Below are positions 31,133-38,413 of a stretch of 38,898 bases of DNA, piece after piece. How positions within the stretch are numbered: the stretch's first letter is position 1; the number at the start of each line of letters is the position of its first letter. This stretch comes from Verrucomicrobiota bacterium. Lineage in GTDB: Bacteria > Verrucomicrobiota > Verrucomicrobiia > Chthoniobacterales > UBA10450. The notes beneath the pieces are model-generated. The model did not search any database and was not told the DNA's origin. It worked only from the letters and a program-made list of their open reading frames with translations. The position numbers were made by a program, and so were the translations under genes. The stretch is taken from positions 17,965-56,862 of the forward strand of contig QHMY01000051.1 in the NCBI GenBank assembly GCA_003218305.1, in the 5' to 3' direction.

Positions 31133-31600
31133 CTATTCGATCTCCGCGGCCCAGACCGTGCCGGTATATTTCCCCTGGCGATACGAAACGTTAACCCGGT
31201 CACCGACCTTGATCTTGTCGTAATGCGCCTTGTCGGTTTGCACTTTGATTCGTTTGAGGTCTGCCACCATTTGGACCCGAACAATCCACTGCTCGTCGAT
31301 CATGGCTCTCGGGTCCCGGCTGGTTCCTCGCGCATCCTTTTTCATGACGATGGAATCGACGTCGATCTCGTCCTCGGCCAGTTCCCGAAGCGGTATTTCT
31401 TCGTAGACAGCAGCCCCATCCACGCCGGGGGTGGGTGAAGGACTACCCGACTCCTGAGCGGCGGGGGTGGAAGTGACTTCCCTGGCGGCAATGTATTCCT
31501 TTTCGAGAACTACAGCCGACCCGCTTTTCTTATCACACCCGGCGAGGCTCACGCCCACGACCAGCACCGCAACCAAGCGAAAAATAACCTGGCAACGCAT
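31133..31600 (-). CDS. Putative lipoprotein of unknown function
   Basis: A 155-residue lipoprotein: signal peptide MRCQVIFRLVAVLVVGVSLAGC with the lipobox LAGC (Cys22). A Pro/Ser-rich linker (SGSPSPTPGVDG) leads to a domain at about residues 70-155 that includes DEQWIVRVQMVADLKRIKV, DKAHYDKIKVGDRVNVSYRQGKY and TGTVWAAEIE. It has the look of an OB-type or copper-binding-like beta barrel (KVGDRVNVSY), but I do not recognise a family. It should be anchored to a membrane face. No operon partner; the divergent mutase-family gene is 87 bp away. Confidence 0.7.
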   Translation of the reverse strand: MRCQVIFRLVAVLVVGVSLAGCDKKSGSAVVLEKEYIAAREVTSTPAAQESGSPSPTPGVDGAAVYEEIPLRELAEDEIDVDSIVMKKDARGTSRDPRAMIDEQWIVRVQMVADLKRIKVQTDKAHYDKIKVGDRVNVSYRQGKYTGTVWAAEIE

Positions 31601-31687
31601 CGCTCCAGAAGAACTGGCGGAAACTTCCTCGTCAAGGTGGATCGAGCGCTGAGTTTACCGTGAGCGTGCTTCCTGTAGGATTGCCGG

Positions 31688-32536
31688 ATGAAGAACCCGA
31701 ATTCAAACCAAATGGCTGCCGCAGCGCGGTTTCGCGCGATGCATGATTCCGGGTGCTTCGTCTTGCCGAACCCCTGGGATGTGGGTACGGCGGTCTATCT
31801 TCACCATCTTGGATTCGAGGCCCTGGCCACGACTTCCGCGGGCGTGGCTTTCACACGGGGAAAGCCGGACGGTGCGGCGGGACTTCCGCTCGAGGAGACG
31901 CTTGCGCATATCCGTGAAATCGTCGAGGCCACGCCGCTGCCCGTGAATGCAGATTTTCAATCCGGATACGCGGACGAACCGGAAGGCGTGGCCGCGAACG
32001 TGACGCTTTGCCTCGAAACAGGTGTCGCCGGCCTTTCGATCGAGGACAACACTGGAAACATGGCCTCCCCGCTTTACCAGGCGGATCTTGCCGTCGCCCG
32101 CATTCGGGCGGCCCGCGAGGCGATCGACTCCTCGGGAATTCCTGTCGTACTGACCGGACGCTGCGAAGCCTGGCTCGTCGGGCAACCGGATCCTTTTCGC
32201 TTCGCGTTGGAACGGCTCGTCGCCTATGCCGAAGCCGGCGCCGATTGTCTCTACGCTCCGGGCGTTAGCGAACCGGACGAAATCGCGGCGATCGTGAAAG
32301 CCGTCGCGCCGAAGGCGGTCAATATCCTGATGCATGGGCCTAGCAAGGTACTTTCCGTCGCCCGCCTCGCCAATCTCGGTGTTCGCCGGATCTCAGTGGG
32401 TTCTGCCCTGGCGCAAGTCGCCTGGGGCGCTTTCATTCGCGCCGCCCAAAGCATTAAGGCAACAGGAACCTTCGACTCCTTCGCCGACGCGGCCTCTTTC
32501 GGCGAGATCAACGCCATCTTCTCGAAGCGAAGCTGA
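31688..32536 (+). CDS. Isocitrate lyase / PEP phosphomutase superfamily protein
   Basis: A 282-residue TIM-barrel enzyme of the isocitrate lyase/phosphoenolpyruvate mutase superfamily (oxaloacetate-hydrolase-like branch). Conserved elements are LPNPWDVGTA, TTSAGVAF, PVNADFQSGYAD (metal-binding Asp), GLSIEDNTGN, PVVLTGRCEAWL and RISVGSALAQVAWGAF. The active-site Cys of isocitrate lyases (KKCGH) is not evident, so its reaction, perhaps C-C or P-C bond cleavage, is unsettled. The ATG at 31688 begins MKNPNSNQM; an ATG at residue 9 is an alternative. It is divergent from the lipoprotein gene. Confidence 0.85.
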   Translation: MKNPNSNQMAAAARFRAMHDSGCFVLPNPWDVGTAVYLHHLGFEALATTSAGVAFTRGKPDGAAGLPLEETLAHIREIVEATPLPVNADFQSGYADEPEGVAANVTLCLETGVAGLSIEDNTGNMASPLYQADLAVARIRAAREAIDSSGIPVVLTGRCEAWLVGQPDPFRFALERLVAYAEAGADCLYAPGVSEPDEIAAIVKAVAPKAVNILMHGPSKVLSVARLANLGVRRISVGSALAQVAWGAFIRAAQSIKATGTFDSFADAASFGEINAIFSKRS

Positions 32537-32543
32537 CAAGAAT

Positions 32544-33056
32544 TCAGGCGGCACCGGCATACCGATCCGCCAGCCAAAGCTGGCCCGCTTCCTCATCGCG
32601 AGCGGATTCGAGGAATCGCACCCACGCCTTCTTTTCGTGCCAGACCGGCGCCAGCTCCCAAACGCAGAAAGTAGGCTTGTGTGTTTTCTCGCGGGGAAAC
32701 AGCGCGAAATCCGCCATGGCGTCCCCGTCCTTGTAGAAAACGGTCTCCCATATTTCGTTGGAGCCGCGCCAGGTGCAGACGATCAGGAAATAGAAATCGC
32801 TCCCGCAACGATGGAGGATGACAAAGCCAAGTCCGCTGTCATCCAGCCGAGTTTTTGTCAGGTAGGCTCGGGCCAATGCGCTGATTGCATCCGGCACAGG
32901 CTGATCCTCGCGATACACCGCATACCACTTCAGCACACTCCCCGACGTCTCCAATATTTCGCCGAATGTTACGCGCTTGGGCCCGTGCCGGTATTCAGGA
33001 CTGACCCCCAGGTCGCGTTCTAAAATCCTCGAAAGATTTTCGGGGTGTTTGCTCAT
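32544..33056 (-). CDS. Conserved hypothetical protein (170 residues)
   Basis: I do not recognise this protein. It is soluble, Trp- and Tyr-rich, with GSVLKWYAVYREDQPVPDAI, DDSGLGFVILHRCGSDFYFLIVCTWRG and CVWELAPVWHEKKAWVRFLES. No signal peptide, transmembrane segment or catalytic motif is visible. Its ATG at 33056 is 16 bp from the stop of the secreted Pro-rich gene on the same strand, so the two may be co-transcribed. It is convergent with the mutase-family gene. Function unknown. Confidence 0.65.
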   Translation of the reverse strand: MSKHPENLSRILERDLGVSPEYRHGPKRVTFGEILETSGSVLKWYAVYREDQPVPDAISALARAYLTKTRLDDSGLGFVILHRCGSDFYFLIVCTWRGSNEIWETVFYKDGDAMADFALFPREKTHKPTFCVWELAPVWHEKKAWVRFLESARDEEAGQLWLADRYAGAA

Positions 33057-33071
33057 GTTGTCCGGCCGCGG

Positions 33072-33569
33072 CTACGGCACCAGGAAGACTTTCCCGGTAT
33101 AGGGATCCTTCACTTCGGTGTCGCTCGGGAAACCGCGCACATCCACGTAGCCCGATTTGGGGGCGTACGGACTGGTTACAAATCCCGGCTTGTTAGGCAG
33201 GGGGATTCCGTAAGGCAAATCGCGCCGCGGCTGTTTGGTGGGCGGCACCTTGTCAGCCGTCCGCACCAGGGGGAGAACAGGCATGGCCGCCAGATGCGGC
33301 GTTGGCGTCGGGACGGGCGCGACGGAAGGCGCGGGCGGAGGCGTCTCGGCCGGCACGGTTTGCTCGTTTCCGGACTTCTTTCCCGTCGTGCGCTTCGGTG
33401 AGGACTTGCGCGGAGCGGGCGTATTGCTCGGATGCGCAATCGAATTGCCAAGCCTCTTGAAGAAGTCCCCAATCGGATTGCCCGCAACGGCGACTTCCCC
33501 GCCGGCGAGAACAGCCGCCGCCGACAAGATCAAAATATATCGCCTGCCCCAGAAATTCATTCCCTCCAT
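33072..33569 (-). CDS. Secreted Pro-rich protein of verrucomicrobial type
   Basis: A 165-residue exported protein: signal peptide (YILILSAAAVLAGGEVAVAG), then GNPIGDFFKRLGNSI, a long Pro/Lys/Ser-rich linker (SPKRTTGKKSGNEQ, PPPAPSVAPVP), and a conserved-looking tail DLPYGIPLPNKPGFVTSPYAP followed by SDTEVKDPYTGKVFLVP. I believe this tail is typical of small secreted proteins in verrucomicrobia, but no function is known. The ATG at 33569 is one of two close starts; a second at 33560 lies after GGAGGGA, too near to act as its own Shine-Dalgarno. It may be co-transcribed with the 170-residue gene after it. Confidence 0.65.
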   Translation of the reverse strand: MEGMNFWGRRYILILSAAAVLAGGEVAVAGNPIGDFFKRLGNSIAHPSNTPAPRKSSPKRTTGKKSGNEQTVPAETPPPAPSVAPVPTPTPHLAAMPVLPLVRTADKVPPTKQPRRDLPYGIPLPNKPGFVTSPYAPKSGYVDVRGFPSDTEVKDPYTGKVFLVP

Positions 33570-33671
33570 TCTGCACTACGCCGCGCAGTGTTCAATATTT
33601 CCGCTTTCCTGGTAGAGGCGGCCGCGCTTTCCAAGAAGCGCGCAAGATCGTTAACTGCTTCTGCCGATCCT

Positions 33672-33753
33672 GTCATTCCGAGCGAAGCCGAGGAGCCCCG
33701 TGGTGAAACGTGCCGGTAATTTCAGGGGGTCCCTCGACTACGCTCGGGATGAC
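33672..33753. repeat. Inverted-repeat element with TCATTCCGAG / CTCGGGATGA ends
   Basis: GTCATTCCGAGCGAAGCCGAG (21 bases, arm quoted as GTCATTCCGAGCGAAGCCGA plus G) at 33672-33692 is the reverse complement of 33733-33753 at 18 of 21 positions. Same family as 24667-24782. A GCAGGCGCCC..GCGCTTGCCCTAC stretch follows (33769-33803). It fills the 276-bp gap before the zinc-ribbon gene. Confidence 0.65.
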
Positions 33754-33845
33754 GTGAAAATTGTTCGCGCAGGCGCCCTCCCCGAAGCGGAGCGCTTGCC
33801 CTACAAATAAATCACACCCAGTCTTTCCAGGAATCCAATTCCTCG

Positions 33846-34148
33846 ATGGCACGAACCAAACGATCCAATCTCAAGACGCCAGACGTCTGCCCAGTCTGCG
33901 GCGAGGACGTCCCGCGTGGAGCGCTCGCCTGTCCCGAATGCGGGGCCGATCACAACTCCGGTTGGCGCCCGGACGCGGATAGCTACGACGGCGTGGATTT
34001 GCCGGACGAAGATTTCAACTACGATGAGTTCGTCCAGCGCGAGTTCGGTCCCTCGTTCAAGCCAACCGGGATGAAAACCATCTGGTGGATCACCGCGATT
34101 CTCATTCTTCTCGGAGCGGCCGCCCTTTATTTGCTGGCCATTCGCTAG
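33846..34148 (+). CDS. Small membrane-anchored zinc-ribbon protein
   Basis: A 100-residue protein with a zinc ribbon: CPVCG (Cys15, Cys18) and CPECG (Cys29, Cys32), followed by an acidic linker (DADSYDGVDLPDEDFNYDEF) and a C-terminal transmembrane segment at about residues 77-97 (KTIWWITAILILLGAAALY). Tail-anchored with the ribbon in the cytoplasm is likely. It may be a regulatory or adaptor protein; no function is known. It is the first gene of a tight same-strand group, 35 bp before the SRPBCC gene, which is 4 bp from the chromate transporter. The ATG at 33846 fits; an earlier start is not needed. Confidence 0.75.
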   Translation: MARTKRSNLKTPDVCPVCGEDVPRGALACPECGADHNSGWRPDADSYDGVDLPDEDFNYDEFVQREFGPSFKPTGMKTIWWITAILILLGAAALYLLAIR

Positions 34149-34183
34149 CTCTTCATCACACCGGAACCAACGCGAGGACTGTC

Positions 34184-34660
34184 TTGCCTGTCATCGAGTT
34201 CACAACCGACATTCGCGCGCCCATCGAGCGCGCGTTCGATCTCTCGCGCAGTATCGAGGTGCACATGGCCTCCACTTCTCGGACGGGGGAACGCGCCGTC
34301 GCCGGGGTCACGACCGGTTTGCTTGGCCTCGGAGAGGAGGTGACCTGGCGAGCCCGTCACTTCGGTGTTTGGCAGCGCCTCACCAGTCGCATAACGCTGT
34401 TCGAACGACCCGTTCATTTTCGCGATTCAATGGTGCAGGGCGCCTTCCGCCGTTTCGATCACGATCATTTCTTCGCCCAGCGAGGCGAGATCACGGTGAT
34501 GCGGGATGTGTTCGACTTTCAATCACCGCTCGGCATTCTTGGTCGCATTGCCGACCGGCTTTTCCTCGTTGAATACATGAGACGCTTTCTTCTGACCAGG
34601 GCTGCTGTCATCAAGACCATCGCCGAGACGGAGCAGTGGCGTCGTTACCTAAGCGCCTGA
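34184..34660 (+). CDS. SRPBCC family protein (polyketide cyclase/START-like), 158 residues
   Basis: A 158-residue helix-grip protein of the SRPBCC superfamily that would bind a hydrophobic ligand. Family signatures include FTTDIRAPIERAFDLSRSIE, TGERAVAGVTTGLLGLGEEV, TWRARHFGVWQRLTSRITLFE, and GAFRRFDHDHFF, with LGRIADRLFLVEYMRRFLLTRA near the end. I chose the TTG at 34184 because GAGG sits 6 bases upstream and the family normally starts at (M)PVIEF; a longer frame to 34085 lies inside the upstream gene. It sits 4 bp before chrA (stop 34660, start 34665), implying a co-transcribed pair. Ligand unknown. Confidence 0.82.
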   Translation: MPVIEFTTDIRAPIERAFDLSRSIEVHMASTSRTGERAVAGVTTGLLGLGEEVTWRARHFGVWQRLTSRITLFERPVHFRDSMVQGAFRRFDHDHFFAQRGEITVMRDVFDFQSPLGILGRIADRLFLVEYMRRFLLTRAAVIKTIAETEQWRRYLSA

Positions 34661-34664
34661 GGTA

Positions 34665-35972
34665 ATGACTCGAGAGGAGCATCCAATCGGCGAGGATTCG
34701 CATCGCCCTCCCAGTTTCTCCGAAGCCTTTCGGTTCTGGCTCAAGCTCGGATTCATCAGCTTCGGTGGACCTGCCGGACAAATCGCCATCATGCAGTCGG
34801 AGTTGGTGGACCGAAAGAAATGGATCGACCAGGAGCGCTTTCTCCACGCGTTGAATTTTTGCATGCTGCTTCCCGGGCCGGAAGCGCAGCAGCTCGCCAT
34901 CTATCTCGGCTGGCTCTTGCACAAGACTTGGGGCGGCATTGTGGCCGGCGTTCTCTTTGTCCTTCCGTCGGTCTTCATCCTCTGGGTACTCAGCTTTGTT
35001 TATGCGGCCTACGGGAACGTCCCCTGGATCGCCGCCATCTTCTATGGTTTGAAGCCCGCCGTGATGGCGATCGTCGCTGTCGCCGTCATCAAGATCGGGC
35101 GCAAAGCATTGCGGACTCCTCTCCTGTGGGGCATCGCCGTCGTTGCGTTCGCGGCCATTTTCTTTTTCAAGGTCCCCTTCCCTTTGATTATTCTCAGCGC
35201 GGCGCTGATTGGATTTCTCGGACAAAGAATCCAGCCTGCCGCGGGAAGCGACAGGCGCAGCGTTCCCGCCGCCAAGGTCGAATTGTCCGCCCACGTTCGG
35301 CCTTCCTGGTCTCGCGCGGCGCGTATCACAATCGTCTGCCTTTTTCTCTGGTGGACGCCGGTCTTCCTCGCCGGCTTATGGCAGGGCTGGGACCACACTT
35401 TGTTTAAAGAGGGGCTTTTCTTCAGCAAAGCCGCCGTCGTGACTTTCGGCGGTGCTTATGCCGTGCTGCCGTACGTCGCGCAGCAGGCGGTGGAAAAATT
35501 CGCCTGGCTTCAACCCGGCCAGATGATGGAAGGCCTCGGCCTTGCTGAAACCACACCGGGGCCGTTGATCATGGTGCTCCAGTTTGTCGGTTTTATGGGC
35601 GGCTGGGCCAAACCCGGCCTCCTTTCCCCGCTTCTGGCCGGAACCCTCGGCGCGCTTCTCACCACCTGGGTCACCTTCGTCCCCTGTTTCCTCTGGATCT
35701 TCCTCGGCGCGCCGCACCTCGAGCAGTTGCGTGGCATCCCAAAACTGACCGCCGCGCTCTCCGCCGTCACCGCCGCAGTGGTCGGCGTGATCCTGAATCT
35801 CGCGATCTGGTTTGGCCTGCACGCGCTCTTTCCCGCGGGGCGCGCGGTCGATTGGTTCGCCCTGGTTGTGAGCACGGTGGCTTTCTTCGGAATGTTGAAA
35901 TGGAAGTGGGGGGTCGTCCCGGTTGTCGTCGGCAGTGGCATCGCCGGCTTGCTCTGGCAAGTGGTCGCGTGA
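34665..35972 (+). CDS. chrA: Chromate efflux transporter ChrA (CHR family, two-domain)
   Basis: A 435-residue ChrA of the long-chain type with two homologous halves: N-terminal ...FWLKLGFISFGGPAGQIAIMQSEL, and internal repeat ...FFSKAAVVTFGGAYAVLPYVAQQAVEKFAWL; LPGPEAQQLAIYLGW and AETTPGPLIMVLQFVGFMGG are the matching second motifs in each half. About ten to twelve transmembrane segments are visible. It would export chromate in exchange or by proton motive force. It starts 4 bp after the SRPBCC stop and is the last gene of that small same-strand group. A 414-bp repeat-filled gap follows. Family assignment is secure; actual substrate (chromate or another anion) is inferred. Confidence 0.93.
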   Translation: MTREEHPIGEDSHRPPSFSEAFRFWLKLGFISFGGPAGQIAIMQSELVDRKKWIDQERFLHALNFCMLLPGPEAQQLAIYLGWLLHKTWGGIVAGVLFVLPSVFILWVLSFVYAAYGNVPWIAAIFYGLKPAVMAIVAVAVIKIGRKALRTPLLWGIAVVAFAAIFFFKVPFPLIILSAALIGFLGQRIQPAAGSDRRSVPAAKVELSAHVRPSWSRAARITIVCLFLWWTPVFLAGLWQGWDHTLFKEGLFFSKAAVVTFGGAYAVLPYVAQQAVEKFAWLQPGQMMEGLGLAETTPGPLIMVLQFVGFMGGWAKPGLLSPLLAGTLGALLTTWVTFVPCFLWIFLGAPHLEQLRGIPKLTAALSAVTAAVVGVILNLAIWFGLHALFPAGRAVDWFALVVSTVAFFGMLKWKWGVVPVVVGSGIAGLLWQVVA

Positions 35973-35977
35973 ATGGG

Positions 35978-36165
35978 ACGCCGGAGGCGTCACGGAAATT
36001 AGCCGGTGGTGCTAACCACCGGATAACAATGGTAACTTCGTCGGGTCCTGAAGGGACGACGGAATGGCGTCGTTCGATTCTGCCGCCCCTACCGGGGCTC
36101 GTGCGCTTGTTATCCGAGATCCGGTGGTTTGCACCACCGGCTAATATCCAACGTCCCTCCGGGAC
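35978..36165. repeat. Nested inverted-repeat block with CCGGTGGT..ACCACCGG palindromes
   Basis: Most of the 414-bp gene-free stretch 35973-36386 is repeats. GACGCC gga GGCGTC (35978-35992) opens it. TTAGCCGGTGGTGCTAACCA (35999-) and its mirror ..GGTTTGCACCACCGGCTAA (ending 36144) are terminal inverted repeats enclosing TTATCC and GTCCTGAAGGGAC / GTCCCTCCGGGAC modules. No gene or T-tract terminator is seen. Confidence 0.7.
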
Positions 36166-36212
36166 AGGCGCGCAATTTCATCGCCCGGACTAACCTTTCC
36201 GTCGTTTCGATT

Positions 36213-36316
36213 TTGGCAACCGGTGCGGTTGCCCTGCAAACCGGCTGCCTGGTCCAAACGCCTCGACATAGCGAGGCGGCTACAGCTGTCGTAGGGCAGG
36301 CGCATCGCCTGCCCTC
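36213..36316. repeat. GGCAACCGG / TAGGGCAGGCG repeat pair plus GCCTCG hairpin
   Basis: GGCAACCGGTGCGGTTGCCC (36215-36234 region), a hairpin CGCCTCG acatag CGAGGCG near 36260-36279, and TAGGGCAGGCG cat CGCCTGCCCT to 36316. The first and third modules match 29798-29868, and in swapped order 8001-8059. It fills the rest of the gap before the fused glyA. Confidence 0.7.
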
Positions 36317-36386
36317 GTTCAGTCGCGTTGACTTGGTTCGGTTTGATTTTACGTTGCCGTGACCGGCACCGCGCCGGCTTTGAATC

Positions 36387-38186
36387 GTGAAAAGCGTCCT
36401 CTTCGTTTGTACGGGAAATATCTGCCGGAGCCCAATGGCGGAAGGGCTTTTCCGCCGTCTTTTGGGCAATCGGAAGGATATCGAGGTCGCCTCCGCCGGG
36501 GTCCACGCCGTGCGCGGCCAGCCTCCGAGCCTGCATGCCATCAACGTTTGCCAACAAGAGGGTGTGGATATTAGCGGACTGCGCAGCCAGCCGCTCACCG
36601 CGACGCTGGTCGATCACGCCACCCATATCTTCGCGATGACGGCCAGCCACCTCGACACGATCCACATGCTCTTCCCTCACGGCGCGGAAAAGGCGTATCT
36701 CCTCCGGGAATTTGAGGAGCCGGGCATGACGGTCTGGCGCGATGTTCCGGACCCGATCGGTTGCAGCCGCGATGTTTACAGCGTTTGCGCCGCCACCATT
36801 AAAAACGCTTTACCGACCGTGCTCGCGTTCGTAGAACAAAGCGAGTTCGCGGCGCCGGCCAAATTACGCGCCGGCGGCACTTCATCCTACATCATGGCAG
36901 ACCAGCCACCCAACATCCCTGCTCCTCCACCCGTTCCAGCCCCGTCAGCCGGCGGAGGGCTGCGCAAAGTCGATCCTGAAATTTTCGAGGCAGTCCAGGC
37001 GGAAGAAAAACGCCAGCGCGAGAACATCGAGCTGATCGCATCCGAAAATTTCACCAGCCGAGCGGTGATGGAAGCGCAGGGCAGCGTCCTGACCAACAAA
37101 TACGCTGAAGGTTATCCGGGGAAACGCTGGTATGGCGGTTGCGAAAATGTGGACACGGTCGAGCAACTGGCCATCGATCGCGCGAAGCAGCTTTTCAGTT
37201 GCGAACACGTGAACGTCCAGCCGCACAGCGGCGCGCAGGCGAACATGGCCGTTTACTTCTCCGTGCTAAAGCCCGGCGACAAAATTCTCGCCATGAACCT
37301 CGCTCACGGCGGCCATCTCACCCATGGCCATCCGGCGAATTTCTCCGGCAAATTCTATCAGGTCTCACAGTACGGTGTCAGCGCGGACACCGAGCAGATC
37401 GATTACGACGCTTTGCAAAAACAGGCCGAGGAAGTTCGCCCGGCCATGATTACTGCCGGCGCCTCCGCTTATCCGCGCATCATCGATTTCCCACGCCTGC
37501 GCCAGATCGCCGATTCCGTCGGCGCGCTCTTGTTTATCGACATGGCGCACATCTCCGGGCTCGTAGCCGGCGGCCAGCATCCGACGCCGATCCCGCACGC
37601 ACAGTTCGTCACCACCACCACGCACAAGAGCCTTCGCGGACCACGCGGCGGCATCGTGATGTGCACCGCCGAATATGCCAAGGCGATCGATGGCACTGTG
37701 TTCCCGGGGGTTCAGGGCGGACCGCTCATGCACGTCATCGCGGCGAAGGCCGTCTGCTTTCACGAAGCGCTCCAGCCTCCATTTCGCGATTACCAGCGAC
37801 AGGTCGTGGTGAACGCCAGAGCGCTCGCCGCCGGGTTGACGAAGCATGGTTACCGCATCGTCTCGGGCGGAACCGATAACCACCTCATGCTGGTCGATCT
37901 CCGGCCAAAGGACATCAACGGAAAGGTAGCGCAGGAAGTCCTGGATCGCGCCGGCATCACCGTGAACAAGAACGGCATCCCGTTCGACACCTACCCCATT
38001 TTCAAGCCCGGCGGCATCCGCATCGGGACACCCGCCGTCACTACTCGCGGGATGAAAGAAGAGGAAATGCTCGAGATCGCCGATCTCATCAACGACGCCC
38101 TCACCCACCGTGACGATGCTGCCGATCTCGAAAAGATCCGCGGTAAAGTTCGCGACCTCACGAGCCGCTTCCCACTTCCCTCATAA
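36387..38186 (+). CDS. glyA: Fusion of low-molecular-weight protein tyrosine phosphatase and serine hydroxymethyltransferase
   Basis: One unbroken frame of 599 codons encodes two enzymes. Residues 1 to about 150 are an LMW-PTP/arsenate-reductase-like phosphatase: P-loop CTGNICRS (Cys8, Arg14; CX5R) and the acid in DVPDPIG (Asp122). A Pro/Ser-rich linker (about 165-190, [18 protein letters not shown]) leads to full-length Gly[47 protein letters not shown], the PLP-lysine in [11 protein letters not shown] (Lys414) and [10 protein letters not shown]. GlyA converts serine and tetrahydrofolate to glycine and methylene-tetrahydrofolate. The start is GTG at 36387. An internal ATG at 36894 (Met170, MADQPPNIP) could allow GlyA to be made alone; no clear Shine-Dalgarno lies before it. 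Both catalytic sites look intact. Confidence 0.93.
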   Translation: MKSVLFVCTGNICRSPMAEGLFRRLLGNRKDIEVASAGVHAVRGQPPSLHAINVCQQEGVDISGLRSQPLTATLVDHATHIFAMTASHLDTIHMLFPHGAEKAYLLREFEEPGMTVWRDVPDPIGCSRDVYSVCAATIKNALPTVLAFVEQSEFAAPAKLRAGGTSSYIMADQPPNIPAPPPVPAPSAGGGLRKVDPEIFEAVQAEEKRQRENIELIASENFTSRAVMEAQGSVLTNKYAEGYPGKRWYGGCENVDTVEQLAIDRAKQLFSCEHVNVQPHSGAQANMAVYFSVLKPGDKILAMNLAHGGHLTHGHPANFSGKFYQVSQYGVSADTEQIDYDALQKQAEEVRPAMITAGASAYPRIIDFPRLRQIADSVGALLFIDMAHISGLVAGGQHPTPIPHAQFVTTTTHKSLRGPRGGIVMCTAEYAKAIDGTVFPGVQGGPLMHVIAAKAVCFHEALQPPFRDYQRQVVVNARALAAGLTKHGYRIVSGGTDNHLMLVDLRPKDINGKVAQEVLDRAGITVNKNGIPFDTYPIFKPGGIRIGTPAVTTRGMKEEEMLEIADLINDALTHRDDAADLEKIRGKVRDLTSRFPLPS

Positions 38187-38203
38187 GAAATCTTATCGTC
38201 AAA

Positions 38204-38413
38204 ATGAACGCGGCCAAAACTGTGGGCAAGCGTACCCGGCCAGAGACGCCAGAGGAATTTCATGCCTTGGGAGCGGTGTTGGACCGCGAGATAGAATCAC
38301 TCCGCTCCTCTCCCCGGGAGCGTTTCGTCTTCAGGGCGCGCACTTGGGATGAACTGGAGCGCTTTCAAGCCCAACGTCTCCTGGCTCGTCAGCGCACAGC
38401 GCGCCCTCAATGA
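38204..38413 (+). CDS. Small charged protein overlapping the nucleotidyltransferase gene (possible antitoxin-like partner)
   Basis: A 69-residue protein with an acidic and basic mix, largely helical by appearance (TPEEFHALGAVLDREIESL, RTWDELERFQAQRLLARQRT). I do not recognise it. Its stop overlaps the next gene's start as ATGA (38410-38413), the arrangement of coupled two-gene modules. It begins 17 bp after glyA's stop, so it could be transcribed from upstream. Its size, charge and coupling are what one would expect of a partner in a toxin-antitoxin pair, but that is inference. Confidence 0.62.
   Translation: MNAAKTVGKRTRPETPEEFHALGAVLDREIESLRSSPRERFVFRARTWDELERFQAQRLLARQRTARPQ

Noticed and set aside
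37139-37879. 246-codon frame within the GlyA region in another frame
   Set aside because: Shadow of glyA; Arg-rich and without motif.
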